From: an uncultured Lachnospiraceae bacterium
GTDB lineage: Bacteria; Bacillota; Clostridia; Lachnospirales; Lachnospiraceae
DNA: 6,140 bases
Assembly (NCBI GenBank): GCA_937891165.1
Contig: CALAEX010000185.1
Coordinates: 1 to 6,140 of the forward strand
Direction: 5' to 3'
The notes under the pieces are model-generated. The model saw nothing but the letters and a program-made list of their open reading frames with translations, was not told where the DNA came from and searched no databases. The position numbers and the translations under genes are program-made. Shown here piece after piece: positions 1 through 5,955 of the stretch; the stretch's first letter is position 1, and each line of letters opens with the position of its first letter.

Positions 1-2887
1 TGGTGTCGCCGTGGATTGGGGTTCCTGGGTTTTGGTTGGTGTAGTCGCTGAAGACATTGACTTTGACTTTGATGGAGGGGATTTCAAAGGTGGTGTCGGT
101 GCTAAACTGGTAAAGTTTACTGTTATTTGAACATTTTAAAAAGTTTCTTATTGGTATTATGTTTTGTATCCATTCTAGTGTGGATGAGGATACGCCTGAT
201 GGATAGTTGAATGATAATACTGTTTCTTTATCCTCCGAATCATCTTTAAAAGCTGCTGAAAATACTTCTTCATATGTTGCATACTTTCTAGTACCTTGTG
301 GGGTATTTCCAACTTTAAATTTTGTTGATGAGATTGAATTTGCTCCTGTGAGATTATTCATTACTGTTGGTTGGTCAATTTTCTCATCTACGTTTACATA
401 ATCCTTTTTCCACTCTGGTAAGGTGAGTTCATCTGCACCTCTTAAGAGGATTGTGGTGTAATCAAATGATTGCTTTTGTGTGTCTGCGTCTGTGGTATCT
501 CTTTCATTTTCTACCCAACCATATAGTTTTGCTGCAATCAAATTATTTCCGCCTAATGCTAACTTTAATGCTTCGTTGGCTTCAACTATTGTTGACCAGT
601 CTGCATTTGTTGCTAAGATATTTGGATAATTTGATTGCTTTGTATTCTTAATGCTTAGACTTGTTTTTGCATCTGACCATGTAGGTGAACAATAAACTGT
701 TTTTGTAAAGCAAGAAATACTGTGAATATGTTCGTCCATTCCACAAACAGTATAATCACTGATTCTAGTCAGCGTTTTGGCGTGGTCTGAACACTTATGA
801 TATTCTGTGCCGCAAGCATTTATAAATGTTCCACCATGACACACGCTACAACTGCTTGGTTTTGTATCGTATATCTTTGAGCATTGAACACATTTATATG
901 CTGGAACCTTGTAATTCCCATAGACTGGCTTGATTGTGCTATTACTGCAACCATTACTACTTTTATGATTGGTAGATTTCTTTACTTTGTCTTTTGTGTT
1001 GCCTGTTGCATCACACTTTGAACATTTGTAACCTGTTAGTTCTTTACAGTTTTCATCTGAGTGTATATGCTCTTTGCCACATTTTGTTTCTTTACCATCA
1101 TTACATTCATAAACTGTGTATTCTACTTCTTCGTAGCAGCCTCGATTATACATGTCTACCCATGGTTTATGTGGGTGTTCTATTTCTCCACAGTCAATTA
1201 CTTTATGACCTGGGCATTGAGTGTGGGCTACAGATGTCCATTGGAATTGATTTAAGATAAGTTTTTGTGCTGTGTTGTTGGTGTTGGATGTGTTCAATCC
1301 TTGTTGGAAGTAAATTTGTTTGGTGATGTAGGACTCTGGAATTTCAAAGTCATAATCTTCTACTTCTGGGGCTGGGATTGTTATTGTGTTGGTGTAGAGG
1401 ATGTAGAGATGCTTGTTTTTGCCTATCTCTGCTTTATCCTTTTCATCTAAAAAGAATTGCTTTGTTACATATGACTTATTACCATTCTTTTTAAGAGACG
1501 ATAAACCTCTTATAATACTATTATAACCTGAGTCTCTATAATATCTTGAGTAGTCCTCACCATCTTCTGCTATTCCCCATTTTGAAATAGTATATCCCGT
1601 TTTAGTTGTCTCAGGTATCATTTGAATATTGCCTGTAGTATTTCTTGTTGTGAAAGCATCTATAAATTTATATGTCGTTGTACCTTCTAATGAATCTATT
1701 TCTAAATCAAAATATATTTTTGTAATGATATTAGTGCCTGTGGTATCCTTGCCATCTGTCTTTACTGTTTTCTCGGATGGTGCTGGTTTTTCTGATGTTC
1801 CATCATATGTATTAATGAAATCCATTCGAATTGTTTTGTTTAAAGCACCCATACCATGTGATAGCTTTTCATCATTTACTTCCTCATAACTTATTCTATG
1901 AGGTTTTGTTGTTTGTGGAATGGCTATTTTTCCTAAATCATCCTCTTGTAAAGTCATACAAAATGGAAGTGCTTCGTTTGTCCATTTCCAGTTGGCTCCA
2001 CCTGTAGCACAACCTGTTTTTTCGTAAATATACTTTGACATATAAGTTGCTGTTGATTCTACTCTGATGACTTCACTAGTTCCATCAGTTTTTTCTTTTA
2101 ATGCTGGTTTGACATTGGATGGATGAATGTAAGCATCAAAATCACCATCCACTTCTCCATCTAGTTCAACTGTGTTGACTGAGTCGCCCCATGTTTCGGT
2201 ACCATAAACTGCGTTGACTGCAATTGGTTCTACTACAATATTAATGGTATCATAACGTCGTAACTGATTAATAACGTCATTTATTTCAGTTCCATCATTT
2301 GTATATTCCTTAAGTCCTACACGCAAAATGTATTCCCACATTTGGTAGCCCGTTGCATCTTCAGAGAAAAGCCAATCTGCTACTGCTTGACCGTTGCCTG
2401 ACCATGCTCCTGTGTTATCATCCCATTTTACTGCATATGGTGCATTAGGATGCCAGATTTCTGCCTCACTTACCACAAAATTACTATTCTTTCTAAATGC
2501 ACTATTATAATAATAGTACTTTAAATACATCTCATGTGTATTCCACTTCTTTATTTCTTCTTTATTTTTTTCATTAAATACTCTAATTATTATTGGTGCA
2601 TCTGTTCTATTATTCAACCCTAATTCATCTGATGTAATTACTTTCCCATTGTTATCTACAAAATAAAACAAGAAGCCTGTTCGGGTTGTGGAACCTGCCC
2701 AGTGCAGTTTACCTACCTGAGAGCCGTAGCCGTGCTCTGCTTCGCCATTAAGTGAAGTTACATTGGACGAATCTGCGTAGGCGGTGATTGGGTATGTGAA
2801 TTGGACTGCTGTTAGAATGATTAGCAGTGTTAGTAAATATTTGAGCAATCTTGGTTTGAATTTAGAATTGCTTGGTATTGTATTCAT
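1..2887 (-). CDS. Large Sec-exported Cys/His-rich surface protein, 5' part (C-terminus beyond window)
   Basis: The frame is open for 962 codons from ATG at 2887 to the left edge, with no stop, so the C-terminus and any cell-wall anchor are not visible. The start is fixed by TAAGGAGG, 5 nt upstream, and by a signal peptide: basic residues 9-16, hydrophobic core about 17-30, likely cleavage after AYA at residue 38. After it comes a Trp/Tyr-rich region (about 40-360), a Pro/Ser/Thr/Lys linker (about 363-383), a second region to about 540, a Cys/His-rich segment (558-733) and a further region to the edge. The Cys segment holds CxxC pairs at 622/625, 666/669 and 680/683, plus two CG-x-EHIHS-xxx-C motifs. 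Similar CGKEEHTH-type motifs occur in large clostridial surface proteins, so a secreted or wall-associated role is inferred. I do not recognise a named family, and the function is unknown. Codon use is patchy, with C-ending codons clustered at about 25-70, 223-240, 489-542 and 938-962. All smaller plus-strand frames here are shadows. Confidence 0.9.
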   Translation of the reverse strand, partial: MNTIPSNSKFKPRLLKYLLTLLIILTAVQFTYPITAYADSSNVTSLNGEAEHGYGSQVGKLHWAGSTTRTGFLFYFVDNNGKVITSDELGLNNRTDAPIIIRVFNEKNKEEIKKWNTHEMYLKYYYYNSAFRKNSNFVVSEAEIWHPNAPYAVKWDDNTGAWSGNGQAVADWLFSEDATGYQMWEYILRVGLKEYTNDGTEINDVINQLRRYDTINIVVEPIAVNAVYGTETWGDSVNTVELDGEVDGDFDAYIHPSNVKPALKEKTDGTSEVIRVESTATYMSKYIYEKTGCATGGANWKWTNEALPFCMTLQEDDLGKIAIPQTTKPHRISYEEVNDEKLSHGMGALNKTIRMDFINTYDGTSEKPAPSEKTVKTDGKDTTGTNIITKIYFDLEIDSLEGTTTYKFIDAFTTRNTTGNIQMIPETTKTGYTISKWGIAEDGEDYSRYYRDSGYNSIIRGLSSLKKNGNKSYVTKQFFLDEKDKAEIGKNKHLYILYTNTITIPAPEVEDYDFEIPESYITKQIYFQQGLNTSNTNNTAQKLILNQFQWTSVAHTQCPGHKVIDCGEIEHPHKPWVDMYNRGCYEEVEYTVYECNDGKETKCGKEHIHSDENCKELTGYKCSKCDATGNTKDKVKKSTNHKSSNGCSNSTIKPVYGNYKVPAYKCVQCSKIYDTKPSSCSVCHGGTFINACGTEYHKCSDHAKTLTRISDYTVCGMDEHIHSISCFTKTVYCSPTWSDAKTSLSIKNTKQSNYPNILATNADWSTIVEANEALKLALGGNNLIAAKLYGWVENERDTTDADTQKQSFDYTTILLRGADELTLPEWKKDYVNVDEKIDQPTVMNNLTGANSISSTKFKVGNTPQGTRKYATYEEVFSAAFKDDSEDKETVLSFNYPSGVSSSTLEWIQNIIPIRNFLKCSNNSKLYQFSTDTTFEIPSIKVKVNVFSDYTNQNPGTPIHGDT
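710..745 (-). repeat. Second CG-x-EHIHS-xxx-C motif copy in the exported protein
   Basis: This encodes residues 715-726 (CGMDEHIHSISC), the partner of the motif at 603-614. Here one extra residue lies between CG and EHIHS. The roughly 110 residues between the copies carry three CxxC pairs and several His, so the whole block reads as a cluster of small metal-binding knuckles. Confidence 0.7.
1046..1081 (-). repeat. First CG-x-EHIHS-xxx-C motif copy in the exported protein
   Basis: This encodes residues 603-614 (CGKEHIHSDENC). It matches the copy at residues 715-726 in the pattern C-G-x(1-2)-x-E-H-I-H-S-x-x-x-C. Cys and His spacing fits a metal site, but metal binding is inferred. The DNA of the two copies has diverged, so the likeness is at protein level. 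Confidence 0.7.
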
Positions 2888-2892
2888 GTCTG

Positions 2893-2940
2893 CCTCCTTA
2901 CTAATTTTTTAAAAATTGAAAATTTTTAAATTTTATTAGT
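2893..2940 (-). promoter_or_regulatory. AT-rich hairpin abutting a strong RBS, leader of the large exported protein
   Basis: The RBS is TAAGGAGG (2893-2900), five bases before the ATG. Immediately upstream is a nested inverted repeat: outer arms 2900-2905 and 2935-2940 (ACTAAT/ATTAGT) and perfect 10-bp inner arms 2908-2917 and 2921-2930 around a 3-nt loop. Its base touches the first A of the RBS. It could be an operator in DNA form or a leader structure that alters ribosome access. No clear promoter is visible between this hairpin and the terminator at 2953-2986. Confidence 0.5.
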
Positions 2941-2952
2941 GGAAGGCATAAG

Positions 2953-2986
2953 AAAAGGACACCTCACTGGGGTGGGTGTCCTTTTT
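2953..2986 (-). terminator. Intrinsic terminator, probably bidirectional, after the ATPase gene
   Basis: Perfect 11-bp arms AAAAGGACACC (2953-2963) and GGTGTCCTTTT (2975-2985) enclose an 11-nt loop. On the minus strand the stem is followed by TTTTCTT, and on the plus strand by CTTTTTG, so it can act both ways. It lies about 93 bp past the ATPase stop codon and 66 bp before the start of the large exported protein. It is the most GC-rich stem in the intergenic region and the best terminator in the window. Confidence 0.85.
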
Positions 2987-2989
2987 GCG

Positions 2990-3008
2990 TTTATTAAAAA
3001 ATAATAAA
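2990..3008. repeat. Small AT inverted repeat
   Basis: Arms TTTATTA (2990-2996) and TAATAAA (3002-3008) surround five A. It sits just upstream of the terminator stem in the ATPase transcript. It is pure A/T, so it could be chance in this composition. Confidence 0.35.
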
Positions 3009-3033
3009 TATTGTACTTATATCCTTTAATTTA

Positions 3034-3052
3034 TGATTTCATGCAGAAATCA
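3034..3052. repeat. 7-bp inverted repeat downstream of the ATPase gene
   Basis: Arms TGATTTC (3034-3040) and GAAATCA (3046-3052) enclose ATGCA. It lies 26 bp beyond the ATPase stop and would fold in the 3' end of its mRNA. It has no U-tract, so it is not a terminator by itself. It could be an RNA 3'-end stabiliser or a protein site. Confidence 0.35.
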
Positions 3053-3078
3053 ATTTTCAGTATCTTATTACCTTATGA

Positions 3079-4800
3079 TTATCCATTTTTCTTAATATAA
3101 TCACTAATATTTTTATATAATATATCCATTTCTTTCAATGAAACCTTTTCATCCATTCCGCTGTAAAGAACTGTTCGCTTTTTTATCTTTCCACCAAAAT
3201 GTCCTTCTATAAATTCATTAAATTCTTTATTTTGTAACCACCTGTATTGTCTTTCGACAATGTTAGAATTACGCTTTACTTCAAATAGATATATCATATC
3301 ATTTTTTTGCATAATCATATCTATCTCTTTACCTTTATGATTTAATTGTGTAACCACAACATCTTTTTCTGAGAACTTTGTCAAAAAACTAAGTAATACT
3401 TCATGCTCTATTAAATTTCCTTCTACGTCCTCCATAATTTTCTGTTGAAGTTTCTTCCTTACATCCAAAGGTATATTAAAAAATGACGGTGATTCTAAAA
3501 GCGCATTAATCAAAGAAATAGTCTGATTATATCTTAAACCTGGTTGAATAAACAATGGGACTTCTACTTTTTTTGTGCCTATATATCGAGTATACATTCT
3601 AATTACGCCAACATCAATGAGAAATTCTTTTAATTCTTCCACATACTCATCTGATATTTCTGCATCCCACTCTTTTACTATTGATAATTTATATCTAACA
3701 CGTGTCTCCACTTCTTCTGTATCTAATGTGCTGTCAATATCGAATATGCTTTCAAGTAATTGTTTCGCTGAACCTAAATCTTCATTATGGTATGTTGAAG
3801 TTATAACATTTGCAGTTAATATCTCATTTGCTGATGAAATTGCTTGCTCAATTGCTTTTTTTAACAGCCCTCTCTCATTTAATTCTAGTACAAGCTGATG
3901 TTCTTTTCTATTATTAGCTCTCACTAACGAATTAATGATGTTGTTTGAAATTGCTGTATTAATATAATCTTTTGTTTTCTCTTCATTATAAAACACATCT
4001 GCTGGCATTACACCACCAATGCGAATATAATCTAAAATATTAGTACCAGGGTTTAAATACTCATATTCTTTATATCCAATATACGTAGTACTAATTTTTA
4101 TCATCCTGTCATATAAATTATTCTGTCCTGCAAGTTCCAATACATATGAATCGGTCCCTGCTATTACAATGTGTACTCCTAACTTTGCATACTTATCTGC
4201 CAATAATGCTGATGACTGTATAAAACCATTTACAGCAGTTATTTCATCAATAAAAATGTATTCAAAGTTTTTCTTAATTATCAATTCTTCAAGAGTTGAA
4301 TAAAACGAAGCCAAAGAATCATTTTCTGTTAAAGTTAAATATACAATTCTCTTATGTCCATCTCTTATTAATCTTTTAATTGCATGGTACATCATAACTG
4401 TTTTTCCAGTTCTTCTCAATCCATATAATGCACACACCTTACCATTACAAGGAGAATATAAAAAGCTCATTATATCTTTTATCAAGTAACGTTCTTTATA
4501 ATCTCTTGTATTTTTCTCTATTAAATGCTTCAAATCTTTTCCGACAAAAAGATTCGTGCTAATATTATTACTATGTTTTATTCTTTCTTGTCTTCTAGGA
4601 ATGGTTCTCAAATCAAAATCATTTTTACCCTCAATCTTCCCTGTACTCATATTAAATTTGGCATTAATAATACTTCCTGCCATAGCTAAACCTTGTACCT
4701 GTTCTATTGAGAGAATGAACTGCCTTCCTGTTCTTGTATCTAACACTTCATATTTTATTAATGTACTTCCGTTAAAAATTCTAGCTATTATCTCATACAT
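3079..4800 (-). CDS. P-loop ATPase of AAA_14/DUF4143-like type with extra N-terminal domain
   Basis: This 573-residue protein starts at ATG 4800, with AAAGGTGG 7 nt upstream and a promoter 30 bp upstream. Residues 1-75 form a small beta-rich domain that is not part of the usual ATPase. Walker A is GLRRTGKT (127-134), Walker B is YIFIDEI (181-187, D185 and E186), and a sensor-like IVIAGTDS is at 211-218. GYKEYEYL (242-249) followed by IRIGGVMP (259-266) matches the layout of ATPases that carry a DUF4143 C-terminal region. Near the C-terminus, E465/E467, KEIDMIM (491-497, D494) and LFEVKR (505-510, E507 and K509) form a PD-(D/E)XK nuclease-like signature. No membrane segment is visible, so it is probably cytoplasmic. 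Family members are widespread in bacteria and archaea, mostly without known function. It is longer than the usual 380-450 residues because of the N-terminal domain and a helical stretch at about 290-400. ATP binding is well supported; nuclease activity is inferred and unproven. Confidence 0.93.
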   Translation of the reverse strand: MYEIIARIFNGSTLIKYEVLDTRTGRQFILSIEQVQGLAMAGSIINAKFNMSTGKIEGKNDFDLRTIPRRQERIKHSNNISTNLFVGKDLKHLIEKNTRDYKERYLIKDIMSFLYSPCNGKVCALYGLRRTGKTVMMYHAIKRLIRDGHKRIVYLTLTENDSLASFYSTLEELIIKKNFEYIFIDEITAVNGFIQSSALLADKYAKLGVHIVIAGTDSYVLELAGQNNLYDRMIKISTTYIGYKEYEYLNPGTNILDYIRIGGVMPADVFYNEEKTKDYINTAISNNIINSLVRANNRKEHQLVLELNERGLLKKAIEQAISSANEILTANVITSTYHNEDLGSAKQLLESIFDIDSTLDTEEVETRVRYKLSIVKEWDAEISDEYVEELKEFLIDVGVIRMYTRYIGTKKVEVPLFIQPGLRYNQTISLINALLESPSFFNIPLDVRKKLQQKIMEDVEGNLIEHEVLLSFLTKFSEKDVVVTQLNHKGKEIDMIMQKNDMIYLFEVKRNSNIVERQYRWLQNKEFNEFIEGHFGGKIKKRTVLYSGMDEKVSLKEMDILYKNISDYIKKNG

Positions 4801-4829
4801 ATTAACACCACCTTTATACTTCTTTTCTT

Positions 4830-4858
4830 ATTATACCGCGAACTATTGGAAATTACAA
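4830..4858 (-). promoter_or_regulatory. Sigma-70/SigA-type promoter of the ATPase gene
   Basis: On the minus strand, -35 TTGTAA (4853-4858) and -10 TATAAT (4830-4835, perfect consensus) are 17 bp apart. Transcription would start near 4823, leaving a leader of about 22 nt that holds the RBS. This makes the ATPase an independent transcription unit. Confidence 0.75.
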
Positions 4859-4871
4859 ATCAGTGCTATTA

Positions 4872-4900
4872 TAAAATTAAAGTTTTTTCCTTTAATTTTA
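4872..4900. repeat. 11-bp AT-rich perfect inverted repeat upstream of the ATPase promoter
   Basis: Arms TAAAATTAAAG (4872-4882) and CTTTAATTTTA (4890-4900) flank a 7-nt T-rich loop. It ends 14 bp upstream of the -35 hexamer. It could be an operator or activator site for the ATPase promoter, or a weak second terminator stem for the upstream operon. The stem is long but has only one G-C pair. Confidence 0.5.
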
Positions 4901-4944
4901 AGGAATGTATTATGCTATTTTTACCAACTGTTGTTGTAAATGAT

Positions 4945-4971
4945 AAAGCAGCAGATGATTTCAGCTGCTTT
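4945..4971 (-). terminator. Weak terminator-like hairpin at the end of the lipoprotein operon
   Basis: Arms AAAGCAGC (4945-4952) and GCTGCTTT (4964-4971) enclose 11 nt. The stem begins inside the TAA stop codon of the membrane protein gene. On the minus strand only TTTATCATTT follows, not a proper U-tract, so it may slow or protect rather than end transcription fully. Confidence 0.5.
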
Positions 4972-5617
4972 AACGCTGTGCCAATAGCACCATATCCTTG
5001 ATTTCTTTAATGATTCCTATATCTGTAATTTTGATTTTACAACTACCTTTTTTATATTTGATTTTTACATATAGCTCCATTTCTCTTCGACACGTTATAA
5101 TTATTTTAATTATACTGATTATTGCCGTAATTACTGACACTGCTATACATGCTGCTAACACAAAAAACAGTACTGTATCTTTTTCATCAATTACCCTCAA
5201 AGCTGGGTCATTTAATGAAGCAGATGGTGTACTAAAAACATAATCATAATATTGATTTCGCAGTTCTCTGTTCTCTGTATATGTGTTGAGTGCAATAAGT
5301 GTTACAAACAACGTGCCTATTGTAATTGCTAGCATAGCTAATATTGTTTTTATGCCGTACTTGCTTAGTGATTTTGTTACTTTTGTATTTATGACATCTT
5401 TGATATTGAATGTACGATTTTTACTATAATCATTGCTTCTGTAATAAACAGATTTATCTGTAACAAGCAAATCTGAATCTTCACTTGTAATAACTAATTG
5501 GGTCTGTTCAGTCTTATCTAACTTTAGTTGCTCCTGTTCTTCAAGCAGCACTTGTTTTCTTTCTTCTGCCAAATTTAAATTCTTCTCTTGCCTTAATTGA
5601 TATTTACTCTTTCTCAT
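4970..5617 (-). CDS. Two-helix membrane protein with coiled-coil N-terminus, possibly PH-like soluble parts
   Basis: This 215-residue protein starts at ATG 5617, with GGAGA six nt upstream, inside the end of the lipoprotein gene. Residues 3-38 are rich in K, Q, E and L and look like an amphipathic coiled coil. Residues 40-82 read as beta strands (LVITSEDSDLLVTDKSVYYR, then a turn and FNIKDVINTKV), a pattern similar to bacterial PH-type domains. Membrane helices lie at about 89-112 and 148-175, separated by an external loop of about 35 residues. RREMELYVKIKYKKGSCKIK starts the C-terminal soluble part and looks like more beta strands, so the two halves may pack into one cytoplasmic domain. Basic residues beside both helices place both termini in the cytoplasm. 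The PH likeness is by eye only. I do not recognise a named family. It is co-transcribed with the lipoprotein 2 nt upstream, which suggests they act together at the membrane. Confidence 0.88.
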   Translation of the reverse strand: MRKSKYQLRQEKNLNLAEERKQVLLEEQEQLKLDKTEQTQLVITSEDSDLLVTDKSVYYRSNDYSKNRTFNIKDVINTKVTKSLSKYGIKTILAMLAITIGTLFVTLIALNTYTENRELRNQYYDYVFSTPSASLNDPALRVIDEKDTVLFFVLAACIAVSVITAIISIIKIIITCRREMELYVKIKYKKGSCKIKITDIGIIKEIKDMVLLAQR

Positions 5618-5619
5618 AA

Positions 5620-5814
5620 CTAATCTCCATTTACTAAATCTTTTAAAATAGAATCTCCTACTACTATTGCGTAATGATACTTGCAGTAATCTTCTTGATA
5701 AAGTTCTGTTTCTTCACATCCATCATATTTACATGTTTTTTCGAAGCTACATCCTGTAAATATTCCAGTTAATACTGTTACACACATTAATAATGCTAAT
5801 ACTCTCTTTTTCAT
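5620..5814 (-). CDS. Small lipoprotein with zinc-knuckle-like C-x4-C-x10-C-x2-H motif
   Basis: This 64-residue protein starts at ATG 5814, with GGAGG (5824-5828) nine nt upstream. A basic start (MKKR), a hydrophobic core (5-19) and the lipobox FTGC (19-22) predict lipidation on Cys22 and attachment to the outer face of the membrane. F at -3 is less usual than L, but the rest fits signal peptidase II. The mature part of only 43 residues holds C28, C33, C44 and H47, with CKYDGC and YCKYHY bracketing an acidic loop. Small clostridial proteins often carry similar CxxxxC...CxxH knuckles, so metal binding is plausible but inferred. The next gene starts 2 nt after the TAG stop and its RBS lies in the last codons here, so translation is probably coupled. 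The function is unknown. Confidence 0.85.
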   Translation of the reverse strand: MKKRVLALLMCVTVLTGIFTGCSFEKTCKYDGCEETELYQEDYCKYHYAIVVGDSILKDLVNGD

Positions 5815-5836
5815 TGTCTTTATCCTCCATAACTCA

Positions 5837-5855
5837 TGTTCTAAAATTCAGAACA
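5837..5855. promoter_or_regulatory. Short inverted repeat before the lipoprotein RBS
   Basis: TGTTCT (5837-5842) and AGAACA (5850-5855) flank 7 nt. It lies 8 bp upstream of the lipoprotein RBS. Its size and place suit an operator or a leader hairpin, but six-base arms are weak evidence. Confidence 0.35.
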
Positions 5856-5919
5856 AATCTTTAATAAATATAAAATATTATCAATAAATGCTATTTCTGA
5901 AGTTCTCCCTATAATTAAC

Positions 5920-5945
5920 AGCTATTGATAATATCAACATTAGCT
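5920..5945 (-). promoter_or_regulatory. Hairpin or operator between the edge gene and the lipoprotein operon
   Basis: Nested arms AGCTA/TAGCT (5920-5924 and 5941-5945) and TTGATA/TATCAA (5925-5930 and 5932-5937) give 11 pairs with a 3-nt bulge. It lies 10 bp after the stop codon of the edge gene, where a terminator would be expected, but no U-tract follows. The core TTGATAATATCAA is a perfect 13-bp palindrome. A related ATATTATCAA recurs at 5875-5884, so a repeated protein site is an alternative. On the minus strand TTGATA could also be a -35 with TATAGG 18 bp on, a weak promoter. Confidence 0.4.
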
Positions 5946-5955
5946 ATCACAATCT

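Noticed and set aside
207..1889. Several plus-strand open frames of 61-88 codons
   Set aside because: They lie inside the continuous minus-strand frame of the exported protein, lack good RBS sites, and read as hydrophobic low-complexity translations of the opposite strand.
2888..2952. Promoter for the large exported protein between the terminator and RBS
   Set aside because: The minus strand has only A/T-rich stretches there, with no convincing -35/-10 pair at 16-18 bp.
3575..3898. Plus-strand frame of 107 codons
   Set aside because: It lies fully inside the ATPase gene, which has intact motifs on the minus strand; the product is Ser-rich antisense of that gene.
3079..4800. Transposition or phage ATPase
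   Set aside because: No transposase, terminal inverted repeats or phage genes are nearby, and the C-terminal layout fits the DUF4143-type ATPases better than IstB- or TniB-like proteins.
4556..4939. Plus-strand frame of 127 codons with hydrophobic stretches
   Set aside because: It overlaps the ATPase 5' end, its promoter and the palindrome, and has no RBS. The hydrophobic runs come from antisense of a charged AT-rich region.
4998..5243. Plus-strand frame of 81 codons resembling a membrane peptide
   Set aside because: It is the antisense of the membrane helix and C-terminal part of the 215-residue protein, and has no RBS.
5911..5917. Plus-strand TATAAT as a promoter
   Set aside because: No plus-strand gene follows, and no -35 is evident at the right spacing.
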